Shown: positions 9,744 to 18,321 of the stretch, piece after piece
Layout: each line of letters begins with the position of its first letter
Position numbering within the stretch: position 1 is the stretch's first letter
NCBI GenBank assembly: GCA_943788615.1
Contig: CALSQY010000002.1
Location: 372,001-436,000, forward strand
Direction: 5' to 3'
Length of the DNA stretch: 64,000 nucleotides
From: UBA4465 sp002292365
GTDB taxonomy: Bacteria > Bacteroidota > Bacteroidia > Cytophagales > Cyclobacteriaceae
The notes under the pieces: model-generated
Database searches by the model: none
Told to the model about the DNA's origin: nothing
The model's input: only the letters and a program-made list of their open reading frames with translations
Program-made: the position numbers and the translations under genes

Positions 9744-10062
9744 TTAAAGTTTTTTTATTTTTATGTTTTTAAACCAAATAGGGTTGTCATGGTCTTGAAG
9801 TCCAATATATCCGGATTTGAATTTACCATAATTGGGGCGATCTTTCCATTTACCCTTATTTTTTCGATCATACCAATCCTCACTCTAGGGAATAAAAGAG
9901 AGTAATTTTTACACCATTGAGCCAATGCTCTACTCTTTCGGGAGTAAAAATAATTTTTGTGGTATTCCATTCACCCGCTGGTTTAATAATTTTTTTTGTA
10001 GTGTTTGGAGTATGCATGGCATAGTCGGCATCTGCTTTTGCCATTCTTTGAGGACCATATGA
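9744..10062 (-). pseudogene. Remnant of DUF1080 (3-keto-disaccharide hydrolase) protein
   Basis: Only the C-terminal ~105 codons remain. The first part reads YGPQRMAKADADYAMHT, then KPAGEWNTTKIIF and HWLNGVKIT. After a frameshift near 9890 come SEDWYDRKN, GKFKSGYIGLQDHDNP and the terminal WFKNIKIKKL before a TAA at 9744-9746. The KPxGEWN, HWLNG and SGxIGLQDH blocks are hallmarks of the family, which cleaves 3-keto-glycosides made by Gfo/Idh-type dehydrogenases. The N-terminal half and the start codon are missing. Its partner Gfo/Idh gene, 11 bases downstream, is also dead. Confidence 0.8.
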
Positions 10063-10169
10063 TTGTTGTAATTACTTCATTTAAAATCAATGATTTGAAA
10101 GGGATAGATAGACCGTTTTTTTTGGGTATGACTTAAATTATTCATTTTAGTGGCTAAATTTATGAGGAG
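10063..10169. other. Intergenic, no gene seen
   Basis: This short AT-rich stretch should have held the missing N-terminal half of the DUF1080 gene or its promoter. I find no readable remnant in any frame, which implies a deletion in addition to the point lesions. Confidence 0.5.
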
Positions 10170-10200
10170 ATGAAAAGGATTTAAATCAATTTTTTTCCAA

Positions 10201-10890
10201 CTGCTTTTTTTATGCAGTTGTACGACTACTGGAGATATGACTGCATATAATCAAGATCAAAAGATAATGTTGCTGGATCAGGCTACTCCATCCTTTTCTT
10301 ATCTTGCGCTAGGAGATAGTTACACCATCGGAGAAAGTGTTGAGTCATCTGGTAGGTGGCCCAATCAACTCATAGATTCTCTTGAGGGGCAGGAAATTTA
10401 TTTGGATTCAGCTACGATCATAGCCCAGACGGGTTGGCGTACAGATGAGCTTAAAGCAGCCTTGGCGATGCATGATAAGTTTGATTACGATTTAGTTTCC
10501 TTACTCATTGGGGTCAATGATCAATACCAAGGAAAAACAGCTGCCAGTTACGAGCCAGCATTTGAGGAATTACTCAGCCTAGCCATTGAGAGAGTTGGTG
10601 GAGATAAAGAAAGAGTATTTGTTTTATCGATCCCCAATTATGGATATACTCCTTTCGGTGTTTTGAATAGAGAAGGAATCACGACTGAAATAGCTGCGTA
10701 TAACCAGATCAACAAAAGTATTACAAATGACAAAGGAATTTGGTATTTTGATATTACCGCTATTTCAGAACAAGGGTTGTCAGATACTGCTTTGGTGGCA
10801 GCAGATCGATTGCACCCATCGGCACAACAATATGCATTGTGGGTCGCCGAAATCCTACGTGATCAATTATTCATTGATTCACTCCGATAA
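10201..10890 (+). CDS. SGNH/GDSL-type hydrolase, probable lipoprotein with disrupted start
   Basis: An esterase or lipase of the SGNH family. Block I is LALGDSYTIGESV, block II is in the TGWRTDEL region, block III is the Asn in LLIGVNDQYQG, and block V (catalytic Asp-x-x-His) is ADRLHPSAQQ. The only in-frame ATG is at 10237. The same frame is open upstream and encodes LLFLCSC (10201-10221), a convincing lipobox with no start codon before it. An ATG at 10170 (MKR...) would give a perfect lipoprotein signal if one base between 10173 and 10186 were absent. So either the start is frameshifted and the product is now cytosolic or lost, or one base is a sequencing error. The enzyme domain is intact. 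Confidence 0.78.
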   Translation: MLFLCSCTTTGDMTAYNQDQKIMLLDQATPSFSYLALGDSYTIGESVESSGRWPNQLIDSLEGQEIYLDSATIIAQTGWRTDELKAALAMHDKFDYDLVSLLIGVNDQYQGKTAASYEPAFEELLSLAIERVGGDKERVFVLSIPNYGYTPFGVLNREGITTEIAAYNQINKSITNDKGIWYFDITAISEQGLSDTALVAADRLHPSAQQYALWVAEILRDQLFIDSLR

Positions 10891-11144
10891 ATTTTGTAGC
10901 CCAAAGCCTTTCTATTCGATCACTTAATGCTGGTCAATAGATGAAAATCATGAGAAATAGTAGTTTCAACTGATATAAAGGGTCCCATTTTCTTCCCTAT
11001 TCTAGTCCTAATATCTGTTTATGATTTTCAAAATTAAATATGGATCTACAGCGCTCCTTTTGTTCCTTTGGGATTATCCTTGGACAGAATCAAGGTAGCT
11101 TGTGCTCTTTTAAATTAAATTAACTCAGTGGAGACGTAAAAAAT
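10891..11144. other. Intergenic region without a recognised gene
   Basis: I find no convincing coding sequence on either strand. A short minus-strand open stretch near 11050-11110 reads ATLILSKDNPKGTKGAL and might be a C-terminal shard, but it matches nothing I can name. Confidence 0.4.
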
Positions 11145-11176
11145 ATTTAAATGTTAAGTTTACTTAACATTTAAAT
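11145..11176. repeat. Perfect 14-bp inverted repeat upstream of TolQ-like gene
   Basis: Arms ATTTAAATGTTAAG (11145-11158) and CTTAACATTTAAAT (11163-11176) flank a TTTA loop. It ends 35 bases before the ATG at 11212. There is no GC core, so an operator or protein-binding site is more likely than a terminator. No regulator can be assigned from sequence. Confidence 0.7.
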
Positions 11177-11211
11177 ACCTATAATTACAAAGCAAGCTTA
11201 ACATTATTAAA

Positions 11212-11625
11212 ATGAAACTTAAAATATTTAGAATGATGGCAATGATTACAGGATTAATTGGAACAACTTTATTTAATAGATTTTTAGAAGGAGGTGCTTT
11301 GTTTATGTCGCTCATTCTGCTTTGTTTGTTATTATCAATTTACTTTATGGTCAAAAGTTTTTTAATCCTCAATACGGATAAAGAGACTTCAAAAAGGATG
11401 TTGAAACACATTGGAGATAGTGGAACCTTAGGCTTAGCTTTAGGTGTTTTAGGAGCGTTCATAGGATTAATAACAGCTTTTGATGTCATTGAAGCAACAG
11501 GAGGAGCTGCTCCTTCGATTATTGCAGGTGGACTTAAAGTAGCCATTCTATCTCCTATATTTGGCCTTTTTACCTTTTCATTTGCAAAATTGTCGATTAT
11601 GGTTTTAAGATTAATTCAAAAATAA
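11212..11625 (+). CDS. MotA/TolQ/ExbB-like small membrane protein
   Basis: A 137-residue integral membrane protein with about four hydrophobic segments. The block GTLGLALGVLGAFIGL followed by IIAGGLKVAILSPIFGL resembles the conserved channel helices of TolQ/ExbB/MotA proteins, in which two helices line a proton path. It is short for the family and lacks the long cytoplasmic loop. No TolR/ExbD or MotB partner is nearby. A perfect inverted repeat lies upstream and a strong terminator follows at 11651, so it is transcribed alone. The fold assignment is by motif resemblance only. Confidence 0.55.
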   Translation: MKLKIFRMMAMITGLIGTTLFNRFLEGGALFMSLILLCLLLSIYFMVKSFLILNTDKETSKRMLKHIGDSGTLGLALGVLGAFIGLITAFDVIEATGGAAPSIIAGGLKVAILSPIFGLFTFSFAKLSIMVLRLIQK

Positions 11626-11650
11626 AAATTTGAGATGCCTTTGTCCAAAA

Positions 11651-11682
11651 AAGAAACTTCAATTCTTATTGAAGTTTCTTTT
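11651..11682 (+). terminator. Terminator after TolQ-like gene
   Basis: A 13-bp perfect stem (AAGAAACTTCAAT, 11651-11663, with ATTGAAGTTTCTT, 11668-11680) has a TCTT loop and T residues after it. It lies 25 bases downstream of the stop. Confidence 0.7.
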
Positions 11683-11738
11683 CAATAGTATTTGGCTTCA
11701 TTTTCCTGCCACTTTTTTACGAAAATCAAAATGATAAT

Positions 11739-12062
11739 TTGATTTCAATCAATAATTTAATTAGGAAAATTACACCGATAATCATTTTTTCGGTGCTTCA
11801 TTTTTCGACGGCTTATGCGGTGCTTGAACTAATTTTTAAAACCAAAACAACAATAGATGAACGAGATGATATGATTAACTCTAAATCATACAAATTGGGT
11901 TATCTTCTCTATGAGTTATCTCTATTTGTTTTTATTGGAATGCTTTTAACTAATTCAATATTACAAAACACGGGAGGTATCATTTTCTTAATTATTTCCC
12001 TACTTTTATTTGTGTCAATTGTTAAATCTATCTATCAGTTATACCTATACAGAACCTCTTAA
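11739..12062 (+). CDS. Small membrane protein of XRE-linked type
   Basis: A 107-residue protein with three hydrophobic stretches (IIIFSVLHFSTAYAVLELIF, LLYELSLFVFIGMLL, IIFLIISLLLFVSIV) and a charged loop TTIDERDDMI. The motif DERDxxI plus three or four helices is seen in small membrane proteins (DUF2178-like) encoded just before XRE regulators. The only available start is TTG at 11739, so the true N-terminus is uncertain. It ends one base before the ATG of the XRE gene, a clear two-gene operon. No function can be assigned. Confidence 0.6.
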   Translation: MISINNLIRKITPIIIFSVLHFSTAYAVLELIFKTKTTIDERDDMINSKSYKLGYLLYELSLFVFIGMLLTNSILQNTGGIIFLIISLLLFVSIVKSIYQLYLYRTS

Positions 12063-12063
12063 G

Positions 12064-12261
12064 ATGGTTTTAAAAAATAATTTAAAAGAGTTTAGACACA
12101 AAAAAAACCTCACTCAAGATGATCTTGGTAAAAGTGTAGGTGTGAGTCGGCAAACTATAATTTCCATTGAAAGATATCGGTATAAGCCAAGTTTAGAGTT
12201 AGCCATGAATATGGCTAAAGAGCTGAATGTGAAAATCGAAAAGCTCTTTTATTTTGATTAA
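12064..12261 (+). CDS. XRE-family helix-turn-helix regulator (65 aa)
   Basis: A single-domain HTH_3 regulator: MVLKNNLKEFRHKKNLTQDD starts the domain and GVSRQTIISIERYRYKPSLE is the recognition-helix region. It ends KIEKLFYFD. I choose the ATG at 12064 rather than a longer in-frame start, because the upstream part overlaps the membrane-protein gene in another frame and adds nothing family-like. It is probably autoregulatory, acting with the membrane protein encoded one base upstream; this is the usual pairing but is inferred here. Confidence 0.85.
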   Translation: MVLKNNLKEFRHKKNLTQDDLGKSVGVSRQTIISIERYRYKPSLELAMNMAKELNVKIEKLFYFD

Positions 12262-12434
12262 GTAATCAGTCATTTAAAGTGTAATTTTGAAAATTTATAA
12301 TTCTATTTTACCCAGTAGAAAAGCTGATAGCATTGCTTTATTGGAAATTCTAATTCCAAAAGCATATTCACAACGCTGTTAGGTCGATTCATAGATCATC
12401 AGAATAGGCCAAGGCTTTTTTCTTTTGACAAGTT

Positions 12435-13907
12435 TCAATATTTAGCGGATTGTCCTGCTGCGGGAGTACTCTGCTTTATGAAATCCCTAATGTCATCGTT
12501 GGCCTTGATTAAATCTTCCTTACGCAAGTACATCATGTGACCTGATCGGTAACCTTCAAATCTAAAACGATCTTTTAGTTGACCACTCGGATCTATTTGC
12601 CACATGGTATATTTTGCATCGAAATATTGGGTTGCACCATCGTAAAAGCCCGATTGAATCATCACATTTAAGTAGGGATTTTCGGCCATGGCTTTTCTCA
12701 GATTTTCTCCTGTTTGATTATTGGATCGATCCCAGGGATGTACCGGACCAAACATATTATACTTGAGGTCAGTTTGATAATTGAGTACATTCTTGTAGTA
12801 ATAGTTTACAGCGGGTGTAAATGAATGCAACCATGAGGTCAACTCTGAGTTGTAATCAGGACTAGTGCCGGCATTCATACGGTCAATACCCTTATATCTC
12901 GAATCTAAACGCCCCACCGTATGGCCTTCTGATCGGAGTAATTCCTTCCAGAAAAATGGGGTAGGGACTGCAAGATTGTGATCTAAAATACTTTGTTTCG
13001 AGAGGCCTGAGTAGCGCGCCATTTGTTGGGCCACGGATTCCTTGTCTTCTGTAGGGACAAAGCCTCCTTTGGCCAAGGTGGGTATTAATTTATCAATCGT
13101 ATAGGCCTCTACCTCTGGTAATATTTCTTCTAAATCTTTTTTTTGTAAATCCGGAGGAAGTTTCCCATGATACCATGCCGTAGCTGCAAAATAGGGTAAT
13201 TCATTAGCTGCATCTACGGGCCCACTTCGATCAATACCAATATTTGTAGGTGAAACCAAGATGACTCCATTTAAGTACATCCATTGTTCCTCTTGGAGCT
13301 CTAGGGCCAAACCAGAAACGCGTGTAGTACCATAACTTTCTCCGATCAAGTATTTTGGAGATTCCCATCTGTTGGCCCTTGAAACAAAGGTATTGAGCCA
13401 TTCAGCTAAATATTTAATATCGGAATTTACTCCAAAGAAGGTTTCTCGTTTGGTTTCAGGATCAGTGATTCTGGAAAAGCCCGTGTTAATGGGGTTGACA
13501 AATACAATATCAGCAATATCTAAGATGGAATACGGATTAGTTTTGATTCCATAGGGTTGTACTGGAAATCCTTCGTCATCAATTTTAAGGATGGAGGGCC
13601 CGGTATAGGCCAAGTGCATCCAAACAGAACCCGATCCGGGTCCACCATTAAATGAAATAATCAAAGGACGCATAGGCTTTCGATCTATGTCAGTTCGTTC
13701 ATAATAGGTATAATGTACGGCAGCAATAGTTCCACCGTCCTCATCCCAAACTGGTTGCGTTCCTGTAGTGGCTTGAAAAGTTATTTTTTGACCTTTAATG
13801 ATTGTTTGATGTTGGGAGGTGACCACTTTATCAATTTCAATAGATCTATCTTGTCCCGAAAGGTGTCCTCCCCATAGGAGGCCAATAGAAAAGAGTATAT
13901 ATTTCAT
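12435..13907 (-). CDS. Peptidase S10 family protein (serine carboxypeptidase-like)
   Basis: A secreted 490-residue serine carboxypeptidase-type alpha/beta hydrolase with a signal peptide (first ~18 residues, ending SGQD). The oxyanion segment FNGGPGSGSVW, the nucleophile GESYGTTR (Ser near residue 190), an Asp in GFYDGATQYF (near 434) and a His in YRSGHMMY (near 466) give a complete triad in the right order. Full length for the bacterial family. It stands alone. Likely a periplasmic or exported peptidase that trims peptides from the C-terminus. Confidence 0.88.
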   Translation of the reverse strand: MKYILFSIGLLWGGHLSGQDRSIEIDKVVTSQHQTIIKGQKITFQATTGTQPVWDEDGGTIAAVHYTYYERTDIDRKPMRPLIISFNGGPGSGSVWMHLAYTGPSILKIDDEGFPVQPYGIKTNPYSILDIADIVFVNPINTGFSRITDPETKRETFFGVNSDIKYLAEWLNTFVSRANRWESPKYLIGESYGTTRVSGLALELQEEQWMYLNGVILVSPTNIGIDRSGPVDAANELPYFAATAWYHGKLPPDLQKKDLEEILPEVEAYTIDKLIPTLAKGGFVPTEDKESVAQQMARYSGLSKQSILDHNLAVPTPFFWKELLRSEGHTVGRLDSRYKGIDRMNAGTSPDYNSELTSWLHSFTPAVNYYYKNVLNYQTDLKYNMFGPVHPWDRSNNQTGENLRKAMAENPYLNVMIQSGFYDGATQYFDAKYTMWQIDPSGQLKDRFRFEGYRSGHMMYLRKEDLIKANDDIRDFIKQSTPAAGQSAKY

Positions 13908-14116
13908 AACTATGTAGTCAAGTCTTAATTTGAAAAAGCGACTTACTCATAAATCTATAAAATCTAATAGTAATTCATCTTAAAGATCTATGAAAGAATG
14001 ATAGGATAGATGAACGGTTTGTATTTGATTTGTTTAAAATGATATTAATTAAAAAGCGCAGCCAAGGGGATTTATAATCACCTCGATGATAACATTAAAA
14101 CTTGTAAAATTTAAAC

Positions 14117-15481
14117 TTATTCAAAAGTTTCACGAACATAATTACTGATCTTCCGATATAACGTTTGAGCAGCAAACTCATTAGCGGGTTTCATCATTTC
14201 GTTTTGGGTAGGAAATCGGAGTTCAGTTATTGGCATCTCATCAGGAATGGCTCTTTTGTCTCCTTGAAAGGATGACATCCAAATATAGTTCCACTCGTAT
14301 TCCCCATTCACCTCACCCATATCAAGCAATGTACCAGTTGAGACATCAAAAATTTTATAGGTTGCTGATAAAACTGCGTTAGAAAACTTTTGATTCATTT
14401 GGGCTGTAGCTGAAACATCATCTTTTATGGAACGCGTGCGTTCTTCACCATTTTTGTCGAGGTATTTTTCTTTTCCAACTATGACCCTCTCTGTGAATTC
14501 TTGAAGATAAGGTTTTGCCATTTGTCGATCGACGTCTGCCCGATCGATACTTCCCACACATAAAACATCTGCGCCAAGTAATTTTCCAAAATTAGACGCA
14601 TCAGAAGGGTCCATAATTTCAGACTCCCTCAAGCCATATTCTAGCATCAGGGCATTCATTTGCGTTCTATCTAAAACCTCAAAGAATTCAAATTGCTTAG
14701 CATCAGCAATAAATTTTTTTAATACACTATTGACAATGAGATCACCCATTTGGCTAAAATTCCCCCCTGATTTAAATGCGGCAAACCCCATTCTCGTAAC
14801 AGCTAATTTTTTCAAATCAATATATTTTTTCCGAGCATCTAGGTAATTGGGTATGTATTCATAAGCCCATTTAAAATGTTTAGCAGCTTCTTTGTGGGCT
14901 TGTTTTTGATTTTGTTTAGCCAAATGGGTACCTTTTTCATAATGCATTTTTGCAGCCATTTGAAGACTTTCGTCAAACAATATTTTGGAGGTATTTATTT
15001 GATTTTCATAGGTCTCAATCGATATGATTACATCGGTATCTCTTCTTTTAACCGCTTTGAACTTGTAAGGATGTAGATTATTTAAAACATCACAATATCG
15101 ATTCATGACTCGGTATATATTGAGTATGTCAGCACGCTGAGTTACTGTCTGATCACTGACAAAAGAGATAGATTTCTTTTGTAAAGTAGTTATTTTTTGT
15201 AAATTTTTGTTGATTGTGTTGTTGTAATGGCTTATTAAAAAATTTTGCGCTTTAGAAACCTGGTTTTTGTTTTCTGCCTTTTTCAAGGCCTGAGCAGAAT
15301 GAACAAGCCCCTGGTTATAAGCCCCTTTTTTAAAAGATTTCTTGGCTGCTTTATTAGAAATCTTGGCGCTTTTTCCTTCAGTGATATAATGAGAATTCAA
15401 CGAATAATTAGGCTGTCCTTTCAATTTTAAAAACATGAACATCCCTATGAAAAGGATCCATAACGTCTTTGATATTTTCAT
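14117..15481 (-). CDS. Exported protein with C-terminal CsgG-like domain
   Basis: A 454-residue exported protein. The N-terminal signal (LWILFIGMFMFLKLKGQ) is followed by an alpha-helical, Lys/Ala/Gln-rich region of TPR-like character (about 40-225). From about 230 there is a CsgG-type domain: VNSVLKKFIADAKQFEFFEVLDRTQ, GKLLGADVLCVGSIDR and a strand pair SATYKIFDVSTGTLLDMG. CsgG-domain proteins associate with the outer membrane, and some form secretion pores. This one lacks the CsgG lipobox and the curli neighbours, so it is a family relative of unknown task. Monocistronic. Confidence 0.65.
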   Translation of the reverse strand: MKISKTLWILFIGMFMFLKLKGQPNYSLNSHYITEGKSAKISNKAAKKSFKKGAYNQGLVHSAQALKKAENKNQVSKAQNFLISHYNNTINKNLQKITTLQKKSISFVSDQTVTQRADILNIYRVMNRYCDVLNNLHPYKFKAVKRRDTDVIISIETYENQINTSKILFDESLQMAAKMHYEKGTHLAKQNQKQAHKEAAKHFKWAYEYIPNYLDARKKYIDLKKLAVTRMGFAAFKSGGNFSQMGDLIVNSVLKKFIADAKQFEFFEVLDRTQMNALMLEYGLRESEIMDPSDASNFGKLLGADVLCVGSIDRADVDRQMAKPYLQEFTERVIVGKEKYLDKNGEERTRSIKDDVSATAQMNQKFSNAVLSATYKIFDVSTGTLLDMGEVNGEYEWNYIWMSSFQGDKRAIPDEMPITELRFPTQNEMMKPANEFAAQTLYRKISNYVRETFE

Positions 15482-15627
15482 TTATTAAGTGGAATTTGAA
15501 TTTAAGCTTTTATATTTTAGCTGATAAAGGTAGATTAATTATTTATTAATTTAGGCAATTATTTTATGAGGAACTATCAGTTGAAATTACATCTTTTTAT
15601 ATTGAAAATGTATGGTTGAATGGGTAA

Positions 15628-16171
15628 CTATATTTGTGTAACAATCTTTGAAACGGATATTTTATTTAATGAAATTTCCTTGGCTGACAAATCTTTTAAT
15701 TCATGAGGGAAAACCAACCAATTATGCGTTGTTCTCAAATAAAAATCAGGTTGAATAGATGAGAAATTTCGTGTAGGCTTGTGCCAAGGGTAGGCAATCT
15801 TACATCTTTGTGGCGGTAAATAGATATTTTTATTTGCTAATTCTCTTAACAATGCAGTGAGACTGTGTCCTGTAGCCAATACATCATCGATAATGACTAT
15901 TTTTTCACCAAATTTGATAGTGTCAAGAAGGACTGACAATCCTTTAACACGGATTTGCTTTTTTTGCTGATCTATATCGGTATAGGATGATATTTTGACA
16001 GGATGGTGATGACTTTCAACCCCCAGGGGATCAAAACATTCATTGTTAGCGATAGGGCTCCCTCCTCGCTAAACACCTGTGATATGACCTAGAAGATAGC
16101 CAAATCATTTTTTTTGCCGGCAGTAAGGAATCTTGCAATAGGTCCTCAGCCGAAACATAATACTTACTCAT
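15628..16171 (-). pseudogene. Phosphoribosyltransferase (COG2236-like purine PRT), disrupted
   Basis: The start MSKYYVSAEDLLQDS (ATG at 16169-16171) is typical of hypoxanthine/xanthine phosphoribosyltransferases. A frameshift near 16110-16130 then breaks the frame. The conserved GVWRGG motif survives as GV-stop-RGGSPIA, with TAG at 16069-16071 in place of the expected TGG. The rest is well preserved: ESHHHPVKISSYTDID, the PRPP loop VIIDDVLATGHSL, and the terminal block NWLVFPHELKDLSAKEI. Either lesion alone should abolish the product. The good preservation of the 3' half suggests a recent loss of this purine-salvage enzyme. Confidence 0.85.
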
Positions 16172-16212
16172 AACGGAGAATTCAGTAGTGAGATCGGGTT
16201 CATTATTGACTG

Positions 16213-17160
16213 TCACAGTAAGGATTTTAATTTATCGGTAGTTATGTTACCTCCACAAATGATGATGACTACCGTTTGATTTTCCAATTGAGCGGCTCTT
16301 TTGAAGAAGGTTGCTAAGGCCACTCCAGCGGCACCTTCAATAATTTTATGGTGCTTATCTACCATATACTTTATGGCTAGTCCGATTTCACTTTCTGAAG
16401 TGAGTTCATAATCATGGATTAATTTTCTACAGATATCAAAAGTGATGGCGTCAGATTCCAATCCTCCAGCTGATCCATCTGAGAGTGTTGGTAAAGGAGT
16501 TTCCATAAAAACGACTTCGCCTTTTTTAACGCTGAGATACATTTCTGGGGAGTTCTCAGGCAGACATCCGATAATTTTAGTTTTGGGACTCGCCTGATGT
16601 AACCAAGTGGCCACACCGGACATCATGCCACCACCACCAATACAGCCAAGTACAGCATCAATAGAAGCCAATTGAGAAGTCATTTCTAAGGCCAAGGTCC
16701 CTTGGCCAGCAATAACCTCGGAATCATTGTAGGGAGAGATCCAGGTTTGCCCAGAAGCTCTTGCAAATTTCATGGCGTATAATTCTGTTTTCAGTGCATC
16801 TGTACCATGAAATTTCAGTCCAACTTTGTAGGCTTTTAATGCTTCAACTTTAGATGCTTCGGCATTCGTGGGTAAAAAAATAGTACCCTTAGTATTTGCT
16901 ATTTCAAGGGCTCGAGCGAATCCTTGCGCATGGTTTCCCGTTGAGGCAGTGATCAATCCTTTGGCTTTATCGGATGAAGAAAGGCTTAATATTTTATTCA
17001 ATGCACCTCTTGCCTTAAAAGATCCTGTATATTGTTCACTTTCTAGTTTAAGATAGACCTGACCCTTGTTCAGTACACTTAAATATTTCGAATAGAACAG
17101 AGGCGTTTGGAGCACTTGACCCGATATCCGTGTAGCGGCTTTTTTGATGTCAATTTGCAT
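16213..17160 (-). CDS. PLP-dependent serine/threonine dehydratase or racemase
   Basis: A fold-type II PLP enzyme of 315 residues. The Schiff-base Lys is in YTGSFKARGALNK (about residue 51), the Asn/His loop is ASTGNHAQGFA, and the phosphate-binding glycine loop is CIGGGGMMSGVA. There is no C-terminal ACT domain, so it is not the allosteric biosynthetic threonine deaminase. It fits catabolic threonine/serine dehydratase, serine racemase or threo-3-hydroxyaspartate dehydratase; sequence alone does not separate these. It stands next to the broken phosphoribosyltransferase, but no functional link is evident. Confidence 0.85.
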   Translation of the reverse strand: MQIDIKKAATRISGQVLQTPLFYSKYLSVLNKGQVYLKLESEQYTGSFKARGALNKILSLSSSDKAKGLITASTGNHAQGFARALEIANTKGTIFLPTNAEASKVEALKAYKVGLKFHGTDALKTELYAMKFARASGQTWISPYNDSEVIAGQGTLALEMTSQLASIDAVLGCIGGGGMMSGVATWLHQASPKTKIIGCLPENSPEMYLSVKKGEVVFMETPLPTLSDGSAGGLESDAITFDICRKLIHDYELTSESEIGLAIKYMVDKHHKIIEGAAGVALATFFKRAAQLENQTVVIIICGGNITTDKLKSLL

Positions 17161-17381
17161 AAACTAATATTGCTCAAAAAAACCATTAAAAAAAGTATAT
17201 CATTTTATTTATAAAGAAGTGGAGCTCACTTTCATGACAAAAGCTCTAAATATACTTTCGTTCTAACGTTAAAGTGGATAAAAATGGCCATGAAAGGGCA
17301 TAAGGTTTTGCAAGGTTGTGTTTGGTAACTATGTTTGTTGTTAGGCAAGACGTTTACGATGCTTTTAAAATATTTAAATCT

Positions 17382-18005
17382 ATGGAACTTTTTGCTATTG
17401 ATAGTCAACAAAACCAATTGCCTTACGATGGCTGTGCGTATTATTACGGTCCTATAATAGACCCTAGAGCAACTACCAGTTATTACGATATTCTGAGGTC
17501 TGAAATTGATTGGAAAAATGATGAAGCTATTATTTTTGGTAAACGCATCATTACCAAACGAAAAGTAGCTTGGTATGGAGATGTACCGTATGCTTATACC
17601 TACTCAAAAGTAACCAAGTATGCATTGCCTTGGACCCCTACCCTTGAAGCGATCAAAGTCCTTGCTGAAGAAAAAGCAAAGGTTAAATTCAATTCATGTC
17701 TACTCAATCTTTACCATACTGGGACAGAAGGTATGGCATGGCACAGTGATGGAGAGAAAGAGCTGGTTAAGCACGGAGTCATTGCCTCGATGAGTTTTGG
17801 TGCAGAACGTAAGTTTGCTTTCAAGCATATTCGGACCAAAGAAGCGGTCTCTATTTTCCTTCAATCTGGAAGTCTGTTGACGATGCAGGATCAGACCCAA
17901 GATCATTGGCAGCATCGCTTACCCCCAACTAAAAAAGTGATAACGCCTCGTATCAATTTGACGTTCCGGCAGATGAGAGCTCAGGCACCTGTTTTGAACA
18001 ATTGA
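17382..18005 (+). CDS. AlkB-like 2-oxoglutarate/Fe(II) dioxygenase
   Basis: Likely repairs alkylated DNA or RNA bases by oxidative demethylation. The iron ligands HSD (in GMAWHSDGEKEL) and the distal His (DHWQHRLPPTKK) are present. So is the 2-oxoglutarate-binding Arg pair in RINLTFRQMR, and the NLYHTGTEGMAWH segment of the AlkB fold. I place the start at 17382 (MELFAIDSQ); a longer frame from 17316 adds 22 residues unlike the family. About 207 residues is normal for the ALKBH2/3-like bacterial group. It is transcribed alone. Confidence 0.87.
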   Translation: MELFAIDSQQNQLPYDGCAYYYGPIIDPRATTSYYDILRSEIDWKNDEAIIFGKRIITKRKVAWYGDVPYAYTYSKVTKYALPWTPTLEAIKVLAEEKAKVKFNSCLLNLYHTGTEGMAWHSDGEKELVKHGVIASMSFGAERKFAFKHIRTKEAVSIFLQSGSLLTMQDQTQDHWQHRLPPTKKVITPRINLTFRQMRAQAPVLNN

Positions 18006-18321
18006 TCTGATGATCTCTAATGTATAAATAAATTTTACACCAAAATAACTCAGAGCCTGATGAAGTTCCATGGGGAAGGTTAAAAAACTTATTTGATAGA
18101 TTTCTACAATCAAATGGAGATATTCGAGAGATCTTCATCTACCTTGATTTATTGGAATTTATAAAATAGGTTAGGCTGCAGAGTATGAAAACATATGTTT
18201 AGAATCTTCCAGTGAGCAATCTTATTAATAAACCATTCATATAATTTAAAAGTCTAAAAAAAGTCGGTGACCATGTCTGATAAGTCTTCATGATTATCTT
18301 TAAAGAGAAAAATTTTATATT
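18006..18321. other. Intergenic region, nothing recognised
   Basis: This AT-rich stretch between the dioxygenase and the M28 peptidase shows no convincing coding frame, hairpin terminator or repeat. The promoter of the peptidase gene must lie here, but I find no clear TAnnTTTG box; the closest is TATCTTTA about 20-30 bases before the start. Confidence 0.4.

Noticed and set aside
9621..9905. Plus-strand open frame of 94 codons across the Gfo/Idh and DUF1080 remnants
   Set aside because: It is antisense to two clearly recognisable degraded genes and matches no family; a chance shadow frame.
12361..12400. GCTGTTAGGTCG resembles the end of an integron attC site
   Set aside because: No matching inverse core within range, no cassette array and no integrase; too short to support.
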